A stretch of DNA of 64,000 nucleotides from Oceanimonas doudoroffii (lineage in GTDB: Bacteria > Pseudomonadota > Gammaproteobacteria > Enterobacterales > Aeromonadaceae). Shown one piece after another: positions 45,481-57,117 of the stretch. Every line of letters begins with the position of its first letter. Positions within the stretch are counted from its first letter, which is position 1. Location: NCBI RefSeq assembly GCF_002242685.1, contig NZ_NBIM01000002.1, positions 204,905-268,904 of the forward strand. The letters are read 5' to 3'. Position numbers and translations under genes: made by a program. The notes beneath the pieces are model-generated. The model was given only the letters and a program-made list of their open reading frames with translations. It had not been told where the DNA came from and did no database searches.

Positions 45481-46416
45481 ATGACTGAAAAACTGCAAAA
45501 AGTGCTGGCCCGGGCCGGCAAGGGCTCGCGCCGGGAAATTGAGGGCCTGATCAGCCAGGGCCGGGTCAGCGTCAACGGCAAGGTGGCGGTGTTGGGTGAC
45601 CGGGTCACCGGCAGCGAGCAGATTCGCGTAGACGGCCACCTGGTGGAAACCCAGGCCGAAAGCGATATCGTGTGCCGCGTGCTGGCTTACCACAAGCCGG
45701 AAGGCGAGGTGAGCACGCGCAAGGATCCGGAAGGCCGCCCCACGGTATTTGACCGCCTGCCAAGGTTGCAGGGCGCCCGCTGGGTGGCGGTGGGCCGATT
45801 GGACGTGAACACCTCCGGTTTGCTGCTGTTTACCACCGATGGCGAGCTGGCCAATCGGCTGATGCACCCCCGTCATGAAATTGACCGGGAATATGCGGTG
45901 CGGGTGTTTGGCGAAGTGGATGAGGCCATGCTGCAGCGGCTGCGCAAGGGCGTGATGCTCGAGGACGGCGAGGCCCGTTTCGAGACCCTGAAATACACCG
46001 GCGGCGAGGGCATGAACCTCTGGTTCCACGTCACCCTGAAGGAAGGCCGTAATCGGGAAGTGCGCCGGCTGTGGGAATCCCAGGGCGTGCAAGTGAGCCG
46101 GCTGATGCGGGTGCGCTACGGCAAGATTGAAATGCCCAAGAACCTGCCTCGAGGCGGTTGGGCCGAGCTGCCGCTGGATCAGGTCAACTACCTGCGCAAG
46201 GAAGTCGGCCTGGCCCCGGAGCAGGAAAGCAAGGTGGACGTGAATGCCGCCGACCGCTTCAAGCAGGTGGCCCGTATTCGCAAGGCGGTGCGCAAACACA
46301 ACACGCGGGTCAAGGGCACCGGTACCGGCGCGGCCCCGAAAAAGCCGGCTCCTACCGGTTCCCGTGGCCAGGGCCCCAAACCGGGCCAGCGGCAAAAGCG
46401 CAAAACCCGGTTGTAA
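45481..46416 (+). CDS. rluB: 23S rRNA pseudouridine(2605) synthase
   Basis: A 311-aa enzyme with an N-terminal S4 RNA-binding domain (about 1-60, [20 protein letters not shown]) and an RsuA-type pseudouridine synthase domain, whose catalytic Asp is in [15 protein letters not shown] basic, low-complexity tail (about 265-311, rich in Lys, Arg, Pro and Gly) follows, as in other RluB proteins. It starts 9 bp after the yciO stop; GTG 45472 is an alternative start. A strong terminator ends the operon. Confidence 0.93.
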   Translation: MTEKLQKVLARAGKGSRREIEGLISQGRVSVNGKVAVLGDRVTGSEQIRVDGHLVETQAESDIVCRVLAYHKPEGEVSTRKDPEGRPTVFDRLPRLQGARWVAVGRLDVNTSGLLLFTTDGELANRLMHPRHEIDREYAVRVFGEVDEAMLQRLRKGVMLEDGEARFETLKYTGGEGMNLWFHVTLKEGRNREVRRLWESQGVQVSRLMRVRYGKIEMPKNLPRGGWAELPLDQVNYLRKEVGLAPEQESKVDVNAADRFKQVARIRKAVRKHNTRVKGTGTGAAPKKPAPTGSRGQGPKPGQRQKRKTRL

Positions 46417-46455
46417 ACCCGTGAGGGGTGAGGGGGAAACCCCGTGAGGTGAACG

Positions 46456-46487
46456 AACGGCGTCGGGATTAACCCCGGCGCCGTTTT
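46456..46487 (+). terminator. terminator of the yciV-yciO-rluB operon
   Basis: ACGGCGTCGGG, a short loop and CCCGGCGCCGT (one G-U pair) followed by TTTTTA. Confidence 0.9.
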
Positions 46488-46514
46488 TACTTTGCGCATG
46501 TGTTATGACCGGAC

Positions 46515-46599
46515 CGTAGGCTGCAATGAGCCTCGGCGAATTCCAACGTGCCGCAGCCGCCTTCGTGTTGGGATTCGCTACGCTCATCGCCAACCTACG
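46515..46599. repeat. full GTAGG...CCTAC dispersed palindromic repeat
   Basis: The left arm begins CGTAGGCTGCAATGAG and ends ATTCCAACG; the right arm begins CGTGTTGGGATTCGCTACG and ends GCCAACCTACG. The arms are imperfect inverted copies with a GC-rich loop. The half copy at 17786-17820 belongs to the same family. It sits between convergent rluB and the ligase gene. Confidence 0.6.
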
Positions 46600-46611
46600 A
46601 CTCTCATTCCT

Positions 46612-47583
46612 TCACAAATCGGTGGCAAACTCCTTGCGGGAGAAGGCCACGCGCTCTTCCGGGGTCAAGGTGATTTTGCGGCCGAGCTTTTCAATCTTGC
46701 GCAGGCGCGGCACCAGGCCGGCGGCGTTGGCGGTCTGTATCGCCAGTCCGGGGCGGGCGTTCAGCTCCAGCAGCATGGGGCCCTTTTGCTTGTCGAGCAC
46801 CATGTCGGTGCCGATATAGCCCAGGCCCGACATCTCAAAGCAGGACGAAGACAGGTTGAGCAGCTGCTCCCAGTAGGGCACCTTGAGCTCGAACAGATCC
46901 CGGCCGGTGTCCGGGTGATGACGCACCGGCTGGTTGAACTGCACCGCCCTAATGGCGCGGCCGGTATTGATGTCGAGGCCCACGCCCACGGCGCCCTGAT
47001 GCAGGTTGGCCTTGCCGTCTGACGCCTGGGTGGACAGCCGCATCATGGCCATGATGGGAAAGCCCTTGAACACGATCACGCGAGTATCGGGCACGCCTTC
47101 ATAGGAAAAACCGTCAAACACATCGTCGAAATTGATCAGCGCTTCAATCAGCGCCACGTCCGGCTTGCCGCCCAGGGAGTAAAGCCCGGCCAGAATGTTG
47201 GACACGTGGCGTTCCAGATCCTCTATGGTCTCGGCCTTGCCGCTGGGCTTGGTAAAGTTCTGGCGGTCGTGATCCACGATCACCGTAATGCCCTTGCCGC
47301 CGGAGCCCTTGGCGGGCTTGATGCAAAAGCCCGGCCAGTCCTTGACCATGTCCCACAGGTGGGCCACCTGGTGCTGGTATTCGATAACGCCGACCATCTC
47401 GGGCACGGTCACCCCGGCATCCAGGGCGATCTGCTTGGTCTTGAGCTTGTTGTCCACCAGCGGATACAGCCGCCGCGGGTTATAGCGGCTGATATAGGAA
47501 ATATTGCGCCGGTTCATGCCCATGATGCCGAGCCGGCCCAGCTCAAAGGGCGAGGCGTATTTGGCAAGCAGGTTTTTAATCAT
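46612..47583 (-). CDS. RimK-related alpha-L-glutamate ligase-like ATP-grasp protein
   Basis: A 323-aa ATP-grasp protein with the RimK-like layout: an N-terminal domain ending LVDNKLKTKQIALDAGV, the ATP-binding loop PAKGSGGKGITVIVDH, and the metal site MLLELNARPGLAIQTANAAG. RimK enzymes add glutamates to protein or peptide carboxyl ends, but this subfamily (a TIGRFAM of RimK-like E-ligases) is not assigned a substrate. It is the last of three same-strand genes; the 8-bp overlap with the 7TM gene upstream argues that the proteins act together. Confidence 0.88.
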   Translation of the reverse strand: MIKNLLAKYASPFELGRLGIMGMNRRNISYISRYNPRRLYPLVDNKLKTKQIALDAGVTVPEMVGVIEYQHQVAHLWDMVKDWPGFCIKPAKGSGGKGITVIVDHDRQNFTKPSGKAETIEDLERHVSNILAGLYSLGGKPDVALIEALINFDDVFDGFSYEGVPDTRVIVFKGFPIMAMMRLSTQASDGKANLHQGAVGVGLDINTGRAIRAVQFNQPVRHHPDTGRDLFELKVPYWEQLLNLSSSCFEMSGLGYIGTDMVLDKQKGPMLLELNARPGLAIQTANAAGLVPRLRKIEKLGRKITLTPEERVAFSRKEFATDL

Positions 47584-49093
47584 GTTTCAGCTCGTCTACC
47601 AGGGGCTTGAAGCGCTTGAGTTCGGTCAGGCGATAACCGGTGTAGTTACCCAGCACCAGCACCGCCGCCATCACGATCAGCTGCAGGCCGAGGAAGTTGA
47701 AGGTGAGGTGGCGAATAAACTCGTTGTTCATGGCCAGGAAGGCCATGACCGCCACCACCAGGGAGCCGCCGCCCTGCTTGAGCACTTCCTTGGGACCTTC
47801 TTCTTCCCACAGCACCGACATGCGCTCTATGGTCCAGGCCAGAATGATCATCGGGAAGAAGGTGATCTTCATGCCCTCGGTCAGGCCCAGCTGATAGGCG
47901 ACGATACTGAAAAAGCCAATCATGCCGATGACCATGATGATCACCGCCGATATTCGCGCCACCAGCAGTAGGTTAAGGTGCGAGAGGTAGGAGCGCAGTA
48001 CCAGTCCGGTGCCCACGATCAGCAGAAAGCCGACCAGGCCGGTCAGCAGGCTGGTCTGAATAAAGGCCATAGCGATCAGCACCGGCATAAAGGTGCCCGA
48101 GGTTTTTACCCCGACAATAATGCGCAGGAACACCACCGCCAGCACGCCGATGGGGATCAGCAATATGCCCTTGAACAGGGCCTGCTCTTCCAGCGGCAGG
48201 TTATAGAGCGACACGTTGATCCAGTCGGGCTGATCAAACTTCTTGGCCAGGGCCACGTTCACCGGCTGCTCCTGCTCCAGCATGGAGAAGCTGACCCGGG
48301 AATTGCTGGCACCCACCAGATCCAGCACCGGGGCCGAGTGGTATTCCCACAGCAGCAGGCTTTCCTGCCGGCCCTGCTCACCGGTGGCCGGGTTGAAGAT
48401 GTCGTAGCGTTCGCCGTCAAACACCTGCACCACGTCCACCAGCCGCTGGCGACGACGGCCGTCTTCCAGCTGCAGTCCCTTCAGCAACCGGGCCGACACG
48501 CCGGCGCGGTGCAGCATGTCGACCAGCAGCGGGCCCGAAGTCTTGTACTGGGCCAGCAGCTCGGCGTTCTGGCCGCCGCTGCCCAGCTCCTTGAGCAACT
48601 CCCGCGTGAAGGTAATGCCGTCGGACGAGCGCGCTTCCGCCAGGGTCAGCACCTGATCCATGGCGGTGGCGTAAGGCTCGGCCACTTCCACCGTGGTGAC
48701 CTGGGGCGGCATATTGCCAAGGGGGCCCTTGGCAAAGGGGTCGAGCATCATGTCGACCTTGTAATACAGCTCCTGGTGACCGGAGGCGGAGCGAATGGAC
48801 CATTCGGCCCGGCTGCCACCGTCTTCGGCTTGTACAAAGGACAGGCCATAACCCGGTGACGCGGCAGACTCGTTCATCAGGGTAAAGCCGGGCTGACTGC
48901 CGGGAATGGCCAAGGACGCCTTGACCGGCCGGCCGTCGGCCTCAAATTCCACCTTGGCTTCCACCGACCAGATCTGGCGTTTTTCGCCGGGCAGCCAGGG
49001 CACTTCATACACGAAATGGCGGTGCAGCATCAGTGCCAGCCCTACCAGAAACAGGGCCGCCACGATCAGATAAAAGGGTTTGCGTGAGTACAT
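47576..49093 (-). CDS. inactive-transglutaminase / 7TM membrane protein
   Basis: A 505-aa protein with an N-terminal helix (about 8-25), a periplasmic transglutaminase-like domain (about 40-245) and a C-terminal block of seven membrane helices (about 255-495). The transglutaminase part lacks an obvious catalytic Cys (LVDMLHRAGVSARLLKGLQL region) and is expected to be inactive, fitting the family of inactive transglutaminases fused to 7TM domains. It may hold a peptide or protein tail in the periplasm. It overlaps the ligase gene and lies 5 bp after the protease gene. Confidence 0.85.
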   Translation of the reverse strand: MYSRKPFYLIVAALFLVGLALMLHRHFVYEVPWLPGEKRQIWSVEAKVEFEADGRPVKASLAIPGSQPGFTLMNESAASPGYGLSFVQAEDGGSRAEWSIRSASGHQELYYKVDMMLDPFAKGPLGNMPPQVTTVEVAEPYATAMDQVLTLAEARSSDGITFTRELLKELGSGGQNAELLAQYKTSGPLLVDMLHRAGVSARLLKGLQLEDGRRRQRLVDVVQVFDGERYDIFNPATGEQGRQESLLLWEYHSAPVLDLVGASNSRVSFSMLEQEQPVNVALAKKFDQPDWINVSLYNLPLEEQALFKGILLIPIGVLAVVFLRIIVGVKTSGTFMPVLIAMAFIQTSLLTGLVGFLLIVGTGLVLRSYLSHLNLLLVARISAVIIMVIGMIGFFSIVAYQLGLTEGMKITFFPMIILAWTIERMSVLWEEEGPKEVLKQGGGSLVVAVMAFLAMNNEFIRHLTFNFLGLQLIVMAAVLVLGNYTGYRLTELKRFKPLVDELKHD

Positions 49094-49098
49094 GTGGT

Positions 49099-49858
49099 TT
49101 ACTCGCTGGAGGGGTTGGGACGCTTGGGCTTGCCCTGCACGTTACGGCGGGCAATATCGACCACGGCGATGTCTTTAAGAAACTCCCGGCCCAACAGCAC
49201 CGGATAGGTCATCTGGGAACGGTCGGTCAGGGTAAATTCGGTTTTTTCCGACAGCCGGCCCAGCCGCAGGGTCAGCTCCACCACGGGTCGGCGTTCGGTT
49301 TCCTCGGCCGACGCCTGACGAATGCGCACGTAGCGCACCAGGGGCGCTTCCACCGGCAGCTTCTCCTCCACGCCTTCGTGGGTCATGTTAAAGCTCACCC
49401 AGGGTTTGCCGTCGCGCTCAAACTCGGTGATGTCCTGGGCGCTGAGGGACGAGGTGGTGGCGCCGGTATCAATGCGGGCGGGAAAGGCATCGTTGACCGC
49501 ATCCAGCCAGACGTCTTCGGTTTCGCCCACGATAAGCTTGCCGTCCCGGGTTTCGTTGTCGGGAATCTCGGGGGGCGGCGGCGGCATGCTGGGGGCCGCA
49601 CCCGGTGTGGGAGGCGGCACCGCCACCAGTTGTTTCTTCAAGTTGCGAATGTCCTGCTGCAGGGCCTTCATAAAGGCGTGATAGCTGGTATTGAGGCGCG
49701 AGCCCTGTTGTTCCATGGCCATGACCAACCGGGCCTCCTGGTCGGCCAGCGCCGCCGACAGCTCGGGCTCGGATACCGGCGGGGGCGGTGGCTCGTCGGT
49801 GGTGGTCTGGCTGGCGCAGGCGCTCAGCAACAGGGGCATCAGCAGTGACAGGGCCGCT

Positions 49859-49866
<8 letters not shown>
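49099..49866 (-). CDS. retropepsin-like (RimB-type, 'ATP-dependent zinc protease' family) lipoprotein
   Basis: A 255-aa lipoprotein with lipobox LLLSAC (Cys18), a coiled-coil segment (about 50-85), a proline-rich linker and a C-terminal domain with the aspartic-protease motif [14 protein letters not shown] and LLGREFLKD. The family was named 'ATP-dependent zinc protease', but the motif is that of a retropepsin. Start 49866 is set by the lipobox and overlaps the cmoB stop by 8 bp. With the ligase and 7TM genes it probably forms a peptide-modifying or trimming module at the inner face of the outer membrane; the substrate is unknown. Confidence 0.85.
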
Positions 49867-51804
<1,938 letters not shown>

Positions 51805-51813
51805 CGAACGACC

Positions 51814-52656
51814 TCAAAAAAGACTGCCTTGGGGCTCGGGCTCCTGGCCGGGAAAGGCGGGCAGGGGGCAGTCCAGCGCCTCGGCGATGGTGGCCGCCAG
51901 GACCGGGGCCTCGACATTGTCGGCGGTATGCACAAACAGATACACCGACTTGCCTTCATTCAGCCAGCCTCTCAGGCGCGGCAGCCAGGGCTGCCAGAAG
52001 GGGGTGTTGGCGGACAGGTTCGGGTTGCCGATAAATCGCACCATGGGTGACTGACCCGTGCTGATGATGTGCACCGGCACCCTTGGCTTCTTCTGCTGGG
52101 CATCTGCCAGCGCCGGCGTGGTGGGGGCCACGGCAAACACCGGCCTTGAGTCCATGATAATGCGGTTGGCGCCCTGCTCCAGCAGCAGCCGGTTAAGTCG
52201 GCGTTCGGCTTCCCCCTTGGCAAAAAACGCCGGGTGGCGCACTTCCACCCCCATTTCAACGGTGTTCGGCAGGGCGTCAAGCAGTTGTGCCAGGCCGTCG
52301 AGCTGTTCCGGTCCCGTGGCGGCGGGCAGCTGCAGCATCAGCATGCCCAGCTTGTGATGCAGGGGCGTGAGCTGGTCGAGAAAGGCCTGCGCCGTGGCAA
52401 TGTTGTCGGCCAGGCGGCCCTGGTGGCTGACGGTGGACGGAAACTTGAAGGTAAAGCGAAAGTCGTCGCCGGTCATGGCCTCCCAGCGCGTCAGGCTCTG
52501 GGTATCGGGCACGCCGTAAAAGCTGGTGTTGCCTTCCACGGTATTGAACACACGGGCGTAGTCTGACAGATGCTCGGTGGTTTTCAGTCCCCGGCTCAAC
52601 AGGTTGCCCGGCCAGCCGGCATGGGACCACTGGCTCAGGCCCAGATATAACGGCAT
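51814..52656 (-). CDS. yecE: DUF72 domain-containing protein (YecE-like)
   Basis: A 280-aa TIM-barrel protein of the DUF72/YecE family. The start LGLSQWSHAGWPGNLL, then VEGNTSFYGVPDTQSLTRWEA and FTFKFPSTVSH, are family hallmarks. Function is unknown. It sits between cmoAB and aspS, an order kept in E. coli with intervening genes lost here. It is flanked by two palindromic repeats. Confidence 0.9.
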   Translation of the reverse strand: MPLYLGLSQWSHAGWPGNLLSRGLKTTEHLSDYARVFNTVEGNTSFYGVPDTQSLTRWEAMTGDDFRFTFKFPSTVSHQGRLADNIATAQAFLDQLTPLHHKLGMLMLQLPAATGPEQLDGLAQLLDALPNTVEMGVEVRHPAFFAKGEAERRLNRLLLEQGANRIIMDSRPVFAVAPTTPALADAQQKKPRVPVHIISTGQSPMVRFIGNPNLSANTPFWQPWLPRLRGWLNEGKSVYLFVHTADNVEAPVLAATIAEALDCPLPAFPGQEPEPQGSLF

Positions 52657-52677
52657 ATTTCTCCTGAAAAGATTAAT

Positions 52678-52744
52678 GTGAGGGGTGAGGAGTAAAGCGT
52701 GAGGGGGATTTTGGCCTCCTGGCGCCTAACCCCTCACTCCTCAC
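52678..52744. repeat. GTGAGG...CCTCAC intergenic palindrome, copy 4
   Basis: GTGAGGGGTGAGGAGTAAAG on the left and TAACCCCTCACTCCTCAC on the right, with about 30 bp between the arms. It lies between yecE (-) and the aspS promoter (+). Confidence 0.7.
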
Positions 52745-52768
52745 CATGCTTATCAAAAACATCGAGTT

Positions 52769-52797
52769 TTACCCGTGTTCGGGTTTCCGATTATACT
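52769..52797 (+). promoter_or_regulatory. probable sigma-70 promoter of aspS
   Basis: TTACCC (52769-52774), a 17-bp spacer and TATACT (52792-52797), 73 bp upstream of aspS. The -10 box matches consensus at five of six bases. Confidence 0.5.
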
Positions 52798-52869
52798 AGC
52801 GCGCTGTTTACAGACCAATTCAAGCCTGCGGCCGGGCGCCGCAGCCAAAGCACATCATAGGAAGACTCC

Positions 52870-54633
52870 ATGCGCACTCATTATTGCGGGCAGGTAGACG
52901 CCTCCCTGGTTGGCCAGAGCGTAACCCTCAGTGGCTGGGTACATCGTCGTCGTGATCTGGGCGGTCTCATCTTTATCGACATGCGCGATCGGGAAGGCAT
53001 TGTTCAGGTGTTCTTCGATCCCGACAAGGCCGACGCCTACGACAAGGCGTCTGGCCTGCGTGCCGAGTTCTGCGTGCAGATAACCGGCGTGGTGCGTGCG
53101 CGTCCCGAGTCTCAGGTAAACAAGGACATGGCCACCGGCGCGGTGGAAATCTTTGCCCACGAGCTCACCATCATCAACAAGGCGGCACCGCTGCCCCTGG
53201 ACTTCAACCAGAACAACTCCGAAGAGCAGCGGCTGAAGTACCGCTACCTCGACCTGCGCCGTCCCGAGCAGGCCCGTTTCCTCAAGACCCGGGCCCAGGT
53301 CACCAGTCGAGTGCGCCGCTTTATGGACGAGCATGGTTTTCTCGATATCGAAACCCCCATGCTCACCAAGGCCACCCCGGAAGGCGCCCGTGACTATCTG
53401 GTGCCGAGCCGGGTGCACAAGGGCTATTTCTATGCGCTGCCCCAGTCGCCCCAGCTGTTCAAGCAGCTGCTGATGATGAGCGGTTTCGATCGCTACTACC
53501 AGATTGTAAAGTGCTTCCGCGACGAAGACCTGCGCGCCGACCGCCAGCCCGAATTCACCCAGATCGATGTGGAAACCTCTTTTATGAGTGCCGAGCAGGT
53601 GCGTGAGGTGATGGAGCAGCTGGTACGTGAACTGTGGCAGGACGTGGCCGGCGTGGATCTGGGTGCCTTCCCGGTGATGAGCTTTGCCGAAGCCATGCGT
53701 CGTTACGGCTCCGACAAGCCGGATCTGCGTATCGCCATGGAGCTGACCGACGTGGCCGACCTGGTGAAGGATGTGGACTTTCAGGTGTTCGCCGGTCCTG
53801 CCAACGACGCCAAGGGGCGTGTGGCCGCCCTGCGCGTGCCCGGTGGCGCGGCGCTTTCCCGCAAGCAGATTGACGAATATGGCAAGTATGTGGGCATCTA
53901 CGGCGCTAAGGGCCTGGCCTGGCTCAAGGTGAACGATGCAACCAAGGGCATGGACGGCATTCAGTCGCCGGTGGCCAAGTTCCTGAACGAAGCCATCGTC
54001 ACCGAGCTGCTGGCGCGCACCGGTGCCACCGACGGCGACGCCATCTTCTTTGGTGCCGACTCCGCCAAGGTGGTGTGTGACGCCATGGGCGCCCTGCGCC
54101 TGAAACTGGGCAAGGATCTGAACCTGATCGAGAACAGCTGGAAACCGCTGTGGGTGGTGGACTTCCCCATGTTCGAGGAAGAAGACGACCGTCTTTACGC
54201 CATGCACCATCCCTTTACCGCCGCCAAGGACATGTCGGCACAAGAGCTGGAAGCCAACCCGCTGGCGGCCGCCGCCAATGCCTATGACATGGTGATCAAC
54301 GGCTACGAAGTGGGCGGTGGCTCGGTGCGTATTCACGACAACGCCATGCAGCAGACCGTGTTCCGCCTGCTGGGCATCAATGCCGAGGAGCAGCAGGAGA
54401 AGTTCGGCTTCCTGCTCGACGCCCTCAAATACGGCACCCCGCCTCATGCCGGCCTGGCCTTTGGCCTGGACCGCCTGGTGATGCTGCTGACCGGCACCGA
54501 CAACATTCGGGACGTGATTGCCTTTCCGAAAACCACCACGGCCTCCTGTCTGCTCACCGATGCCCCCAGCCTGGCCAACCCGGATGCACTGACCGAGCTT
54601 GCCATTCGCACCGAGCAGCCCAAGGCGGAGTAA
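52870..54633 (+). CDS. aspS: aspartate--tRNA ligase
   Basis: A 587-aa class IIb synthetase with an N-terminal OB-fold anticodon-binding domain (about 1-105), the class II motif 2 ([20 protein letters not shown]), a bacterial GAD insert (about 285-420) and motif 3 ([15 protein letters not shown]). The insert and length show the standard bacterial, discriminating type; whether it is Asn-accepting cannot be read here. It begins the aspS-nudB-yebC-ruvCAB run seen in many gammaproteobacteria. Confidence 0.98.
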   Translation: MRTHYCGQVDASLVGQSVTLSGWVHRRRDLGGLIFIDMRDREGIVQVFFDPDKADAYDKASGLRAEFCVQITGVVRARPESQVNKDMATGAVEIFAHELTIINKAAPLPLDFNQNNSEEQRLKYRYLDLRRPEQARFLKTRAQVTSRVRRFMDEHGFLDIETPMLTKATPEGARDYLVPSRVHKGYFYALPQSPQLFKQLLMMSGFDRYYQIVKCFRDEDLRADRQPEFTQIDVETSFMSAEQVREVMEQLVRELWQDVAGVDLGAFPVMSFAEAMRRYGSDKPDLRIAMELTDVADLVKDVDFQVFAGPANDAKGRVAALRVPGGAALSRKQIDEYGKYVGIYGAKGLAWLKVNDATKGMDGIQSPVAKFLNEAIVTELLARTGATDGDAIFFGADSAKVVCDAMGALRLKLGKDLNLIENSWKPLWVVDFPMFEEEDDRLYAMHHPFTAAKDMSAQELEANPLAAAANAYDMVINGYEVGGGSVRIHDNAMQQTVFRLLGINAEEQQEKFGFLLDALKYGTPPHAGLAFGLDRLVMLLTGTDNIRDVIAFPKTTTASCLLTDAPSLANPDALTELAIRTEQPKAE

Positions 54634-54636
54634 GGC

Positions 54637-55068
54637 ATGGCCCACAAGCACCCGGAGTCAGTACTCATCCTGATCCATACTCGGGATCGCGTGCTGTTGC
54701 TGCAGCGCAAGGACAATCCCGACTTTTGGCAGTCGGTGACCGGCAGTCTGGAAGCCGGCGAAAATCGCATGCAGGCCGCCACCCGCGAGCTGGAGGAAGA
54801 AACCGGCCTGGTGGTGGGCAACGGCCTGCAACTGGTGGAAACCGGGCACCGGGTGCGTTTTGAAATTTACCCCCACTGGCGGCATCGCTACCGCCCGGGG
54901 GTGACCCACAACTGGGAATACGAATTCCGTTTATGCCTGCCCGAGCCGCAACAAGTGCGGCTCACCGAGCACCTGGATCAGTGCTGGCTGCCCTTTGGGG
55001 AAGCCCGCACCCGGGCCGGCTCCTGGACCAACCGGGATGCCATCGGCAGGTTGATAAACACCGAATAA
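54637..55068 (+). CDS. nudB: dihydroneopterin triphosphate pyrophosphohydrolase
   Basis: A 143-aa Nudix enzyme. The Nudix box begins [20 protein letters not shown] (then TGL), with the catalytic Glu residues in REL-E-EE. NudB removes pyrophosphate from dihydroneopterin triphosphate in folate synthesis. Context fixes the identity: three bases after aspS and just before yebC, as in E. coli. It begins ATGGCCCACAAGC. Confidence 0.93.
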   Translation: MAHKHPESVLILIHTRDRVLLLQRKDNPDFWQSVTGSLEAGENRMQAATRELEEETGLVVGNGLQLVETGHRVRFEIYPHWRHRYRPGVTHNWEYEFRLCLPEPQQVRLTEHLDQCWLPFGEARTRAGSWTNRDAIGRLINTE

Positions 55069-55082
55069 AGGAGACTCAAGTA

Positions 55083-55823
55083 ATGGCAGGTCACAGTAAA
55101 TGGGCCAACATCAAGCACCGTAAGGCGGCGCAAGACGCCAAGCGCGGCAAGATCTTCACCAAACTAATTCGTGAACTGACCACGGCGGCCCGCGAGGGCG
55201 GCTCCGATGCAGCCTCCAACCCCAGATTGCGCGCCGCCATCGACAAGGCACTGTCCAACAACATGACCCGCGACACCATCGACAGAGCCGTGAAGCGCGG
55301 TGCCGGCGAGCTGGACGGCCAGCAGCTGGAGACCATCATCTACGAAGGCTACGGTCCGGGTGGTACCGCCGTGATGGTGGAGTGCATGACCGATAACCGC
55401 AACCGCACCGTATCGGAAGTGCGTCACGCGTTTTCCAAGAGCGGTGGCAACCTGGGCACCGACGGCTCGGTGGCCTACCTGTTCGAGAAAAAGGGCGTGA
55501 TCACCTATGCCGAGGCCGACGAAGAAACCGTGATGGATGCGGCGCTGGAAGCCGGTGCCGAGGATGTGGTGGTGAACGACGACGATTCCATCGACGTGTA
55601 CACTCAGTGGGACGAGTTCGGCGCGGTGAAAGACGCCCTGGACGCCAGTGGCCTGGCAGCCGACAACGCCGAAGTGACCATGATCCCTTCAACCAAGTCT
55701 GAACTGGATGAAGACACCGCCCCCAAGCTGCTGCGGCTGATCGACATGCTCGAAGATCTGGACGACGTGCAGGAGGTGTATCACAACGGTGATATCTCCG
55801 ACGAACTGGCGGAGCAGCTCTAA
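55083..55823 (+). CDS. yebC: YebC/PmpR family transcriptional regulator / translation factor
   Basis: A 246-aa protein beginning [19 protein letters not shown], the family hallmark, with [20 protein letters not shown] in the centre and an acidic C terminus. Members were described as DNA-binding regulators and more recently as ribosome-associated factors that ease translation of proline-rich stretches. AAGGAG before ATG 55083 fixes the start. It lies 14 bp after nudB. Confidence 0.96.
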   Translation: MAGHSKWANIKHRKAAQDAKRGKIFTKLIRELTTAAREGGSDAASNPRLRAAIDKALSNNMTRDTIDRAVKRGAGELDGQQLETIIYEGYGPGGTAVMVECMTDNRNRTVSEVRHAFSKSGGNLGTDGSVAYLFEKKGVITYAEADEETVMDAALEAGAEDVVVNDDDSIDVYTQWDEFGAVKDALDASGLAADNAEVTMIPSTKSELDEDTAPKLLRLIDMLEDLDDVQEVYHNGDISDELAEQL

Positions 55824-55830
55824 CGGCGTT

Positions 55831-55897
55831 AGCTGGAAGCGATAAGCCTGAGTCCGAAAACCGCCCGAGGTCACAATATTTTTCCCAGCTTCCAGCT
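55831..55897. repeat. 10-bp inverted repeat between yebC and ruvC
   Basis: AGCTGGAAGC (55831-55840) and GCTTCCAGCT (55888-55897), exact complements 47 bp apart. A related GGAAGCTAGAAG piece lies after ruvB at about 58134. It may be a small dispersed repeat or a weak terminator. Confidence 0.5.
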
Positions 55898-55912
55898 CTG
55901 AGCGTTCTTTTT

Positions 55913-56434
55913 ATGTCCATTATTCTCGGTATCGATCCCGGCTCGCGCATCACCGGCTACGGTGTGGTGCGCCAGACCGGCAATAAAATGGAATACCTGG
56001 GCTCCGGCTGCATTCGCATGACCGACGACGCCCTGGCGCCCCGGCTCAAGAAAATTTATGACGGGGTCAGCGAAATCATTTTGCAGTTTCGCCCCAACCT
56101 CTTTGCCATTGAGCAGGTATTTATGGCCCGCAACCCGGACTCGGCGCTGAAACTGGGCCAGGCCCGGGGCGCGGCCATTGTGGCCGCCGCCAACGCCGGA
56201 CTGGAGGTGGCGGAATATTCCGCCCGTCAGATCAAGCAGGCGGTGGTGGGGCAGGGCGGTGCCGACAAGAGTCAGGTGCAACACATGGTGGTCAAGCTGC
56301 TCAGCCTGCCGGGCACGCCCCAGGCCGATGCCGCCGATGCCCTGGCGGTGGCCCTGTGCCACGGCCACACTCGCCAAAGCCTGGTTAGCATGGCCGGCCA
56401 GGTGCGCGGCACCGTACGCGGGCGTCTGCGCTGA
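55913..56434 (+). CDS. ruvC: crossover junction endodeoxyribonuclease
   Basis: A 173-aa Holliday junction resolvase. The four catalytic acidic residues are in [14 protein letters not shown] (Asp), [15 protein letters not shown] (Glu) and [16 protein letters not shown] (two Asp). RuvC cuts junctions moved by RuvAB in recombination repair. It is 89 bp downstream of yebC. Confidence 0.97.
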   Translation: MSIILGIDPGSRITGYGVVRQTGNKMEYLGSGCIRMTDDALAPRLKKIYDGVSEIILQFRPNLFAIEQVFMARNPDSALKLGQARGAAIVAAANAGLEVAEYSARQIKQAVVGQGGADKSQVQHMVVKLLSLPGTPQADAADALAVALCHGHTRQSLVSMAGQVRGTVRGRLR

Positions 56435-56446
56435 CGGCTCAAGCAC

Positions 56447-56462
56447 ATGGATATTTATCCAG
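56447..56462 (+). promoter_or_regulatory. LexA (SOS) box upstream of ruvA
   Basis: ATGGATATTTATCCAG is two bases away from the E. coli ruvAB SOS box CTGGATATCTATCCAG as I recall it. It lies 49 bp before the ruvA start, so ruvAB is probably DNA-damage induced, separately from ruvC. Confidence 0.75.
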
Positions 56463-56511
56463 TTATTTATTATTCTTGGCCCAGTTTTGTCCTGATTAGC
56501 GGAGCGCCTCA

Positions 56512-57114
56512 GTGATAGGTCGGTTAAAAGGTATTATTGTCGAAAAGCAGCCCCCCGAAATCTTGCTGGATGTGAACGGGGTAGGGTATGAAGTCACCCT
56601 GCCCATGAGCTGTTTTTACGAGCTGCCCAATGTGGGCCAGGCCGCCACCGTGCTGACCCATTTTGTCGTGCGGGAAGACGCCCAGCTGTTGTTTGGCTTT
56701 AACACCAAAACCGAGCGAGCGCTGTTTCGGGAGCTGATCAAGACCAATGGCGTGGGTCCCAAGCTGGCGCTGGCCATTCTCTCGGGCATGACCGCCGATC
56801 AGTTTATTCATAATGTGGAGCAGGGCGAGATCACCGCCCTGGTCAAGTTGCCCGGTGTTGGCAAGAAAACCGCCGAGCGGCTGGTGGTGGAAATGCGCGA
56901 CCGGCTCAAGGGCTTTGGCGGTTATGATCTGTTTAACCCGGCGCCCGAGTCTGCAGGCGTGACCGGCGGTGACGGCGCCAGGGACGAAGCCCTGGCCGCG
57001 TTGCAGGCGCTGGGTTACAAGGCGGCCCAGGCCGAGCAGCTAATGAAGAAAATTGCCAAACCCGGCATGGATGCGGAGCAGCTGATCCGCGAAGCCCTGA
57101 AAAGCATGGGGTAA
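56512..57114 (+). CDS. ruvA: Holliday junction branch migration protein RuvA
   Basis: A 200-aa protein with an N-terminal OB-like domain ([17 protein letters not shown]), helix-hairpin-helix motifs ([19 protein letters not shown] and [18 protein letters not shown]) and the flexible C-terminal RuvB-binding domain ([20 protein letters not shown]). It starts with GTG at 56512, GGAG upstream. It recognises four-way junctions and recruits RuvB. Transcribed with ruvB (3-bp gap). Confidence 0.97.
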   Translation: MIGRLKGIIVEKQPPEILLDVNGVGYEVTLPMSCFYELPNVGQAATVLTHFVVREDAQLLFGFNTKTERALFRELIKTNGVGPKLALAILSGMTADQFIHNVEQGEITALVKLPGVGKKTAERLVVEMRDRLKGFGGYDLFNPAPESAGVTGGDGARDEALAALQALGYKAAQAEQLMKKIAKPGMDAEQLIREALKSMG

Positions 57115-57117
57115 GCC

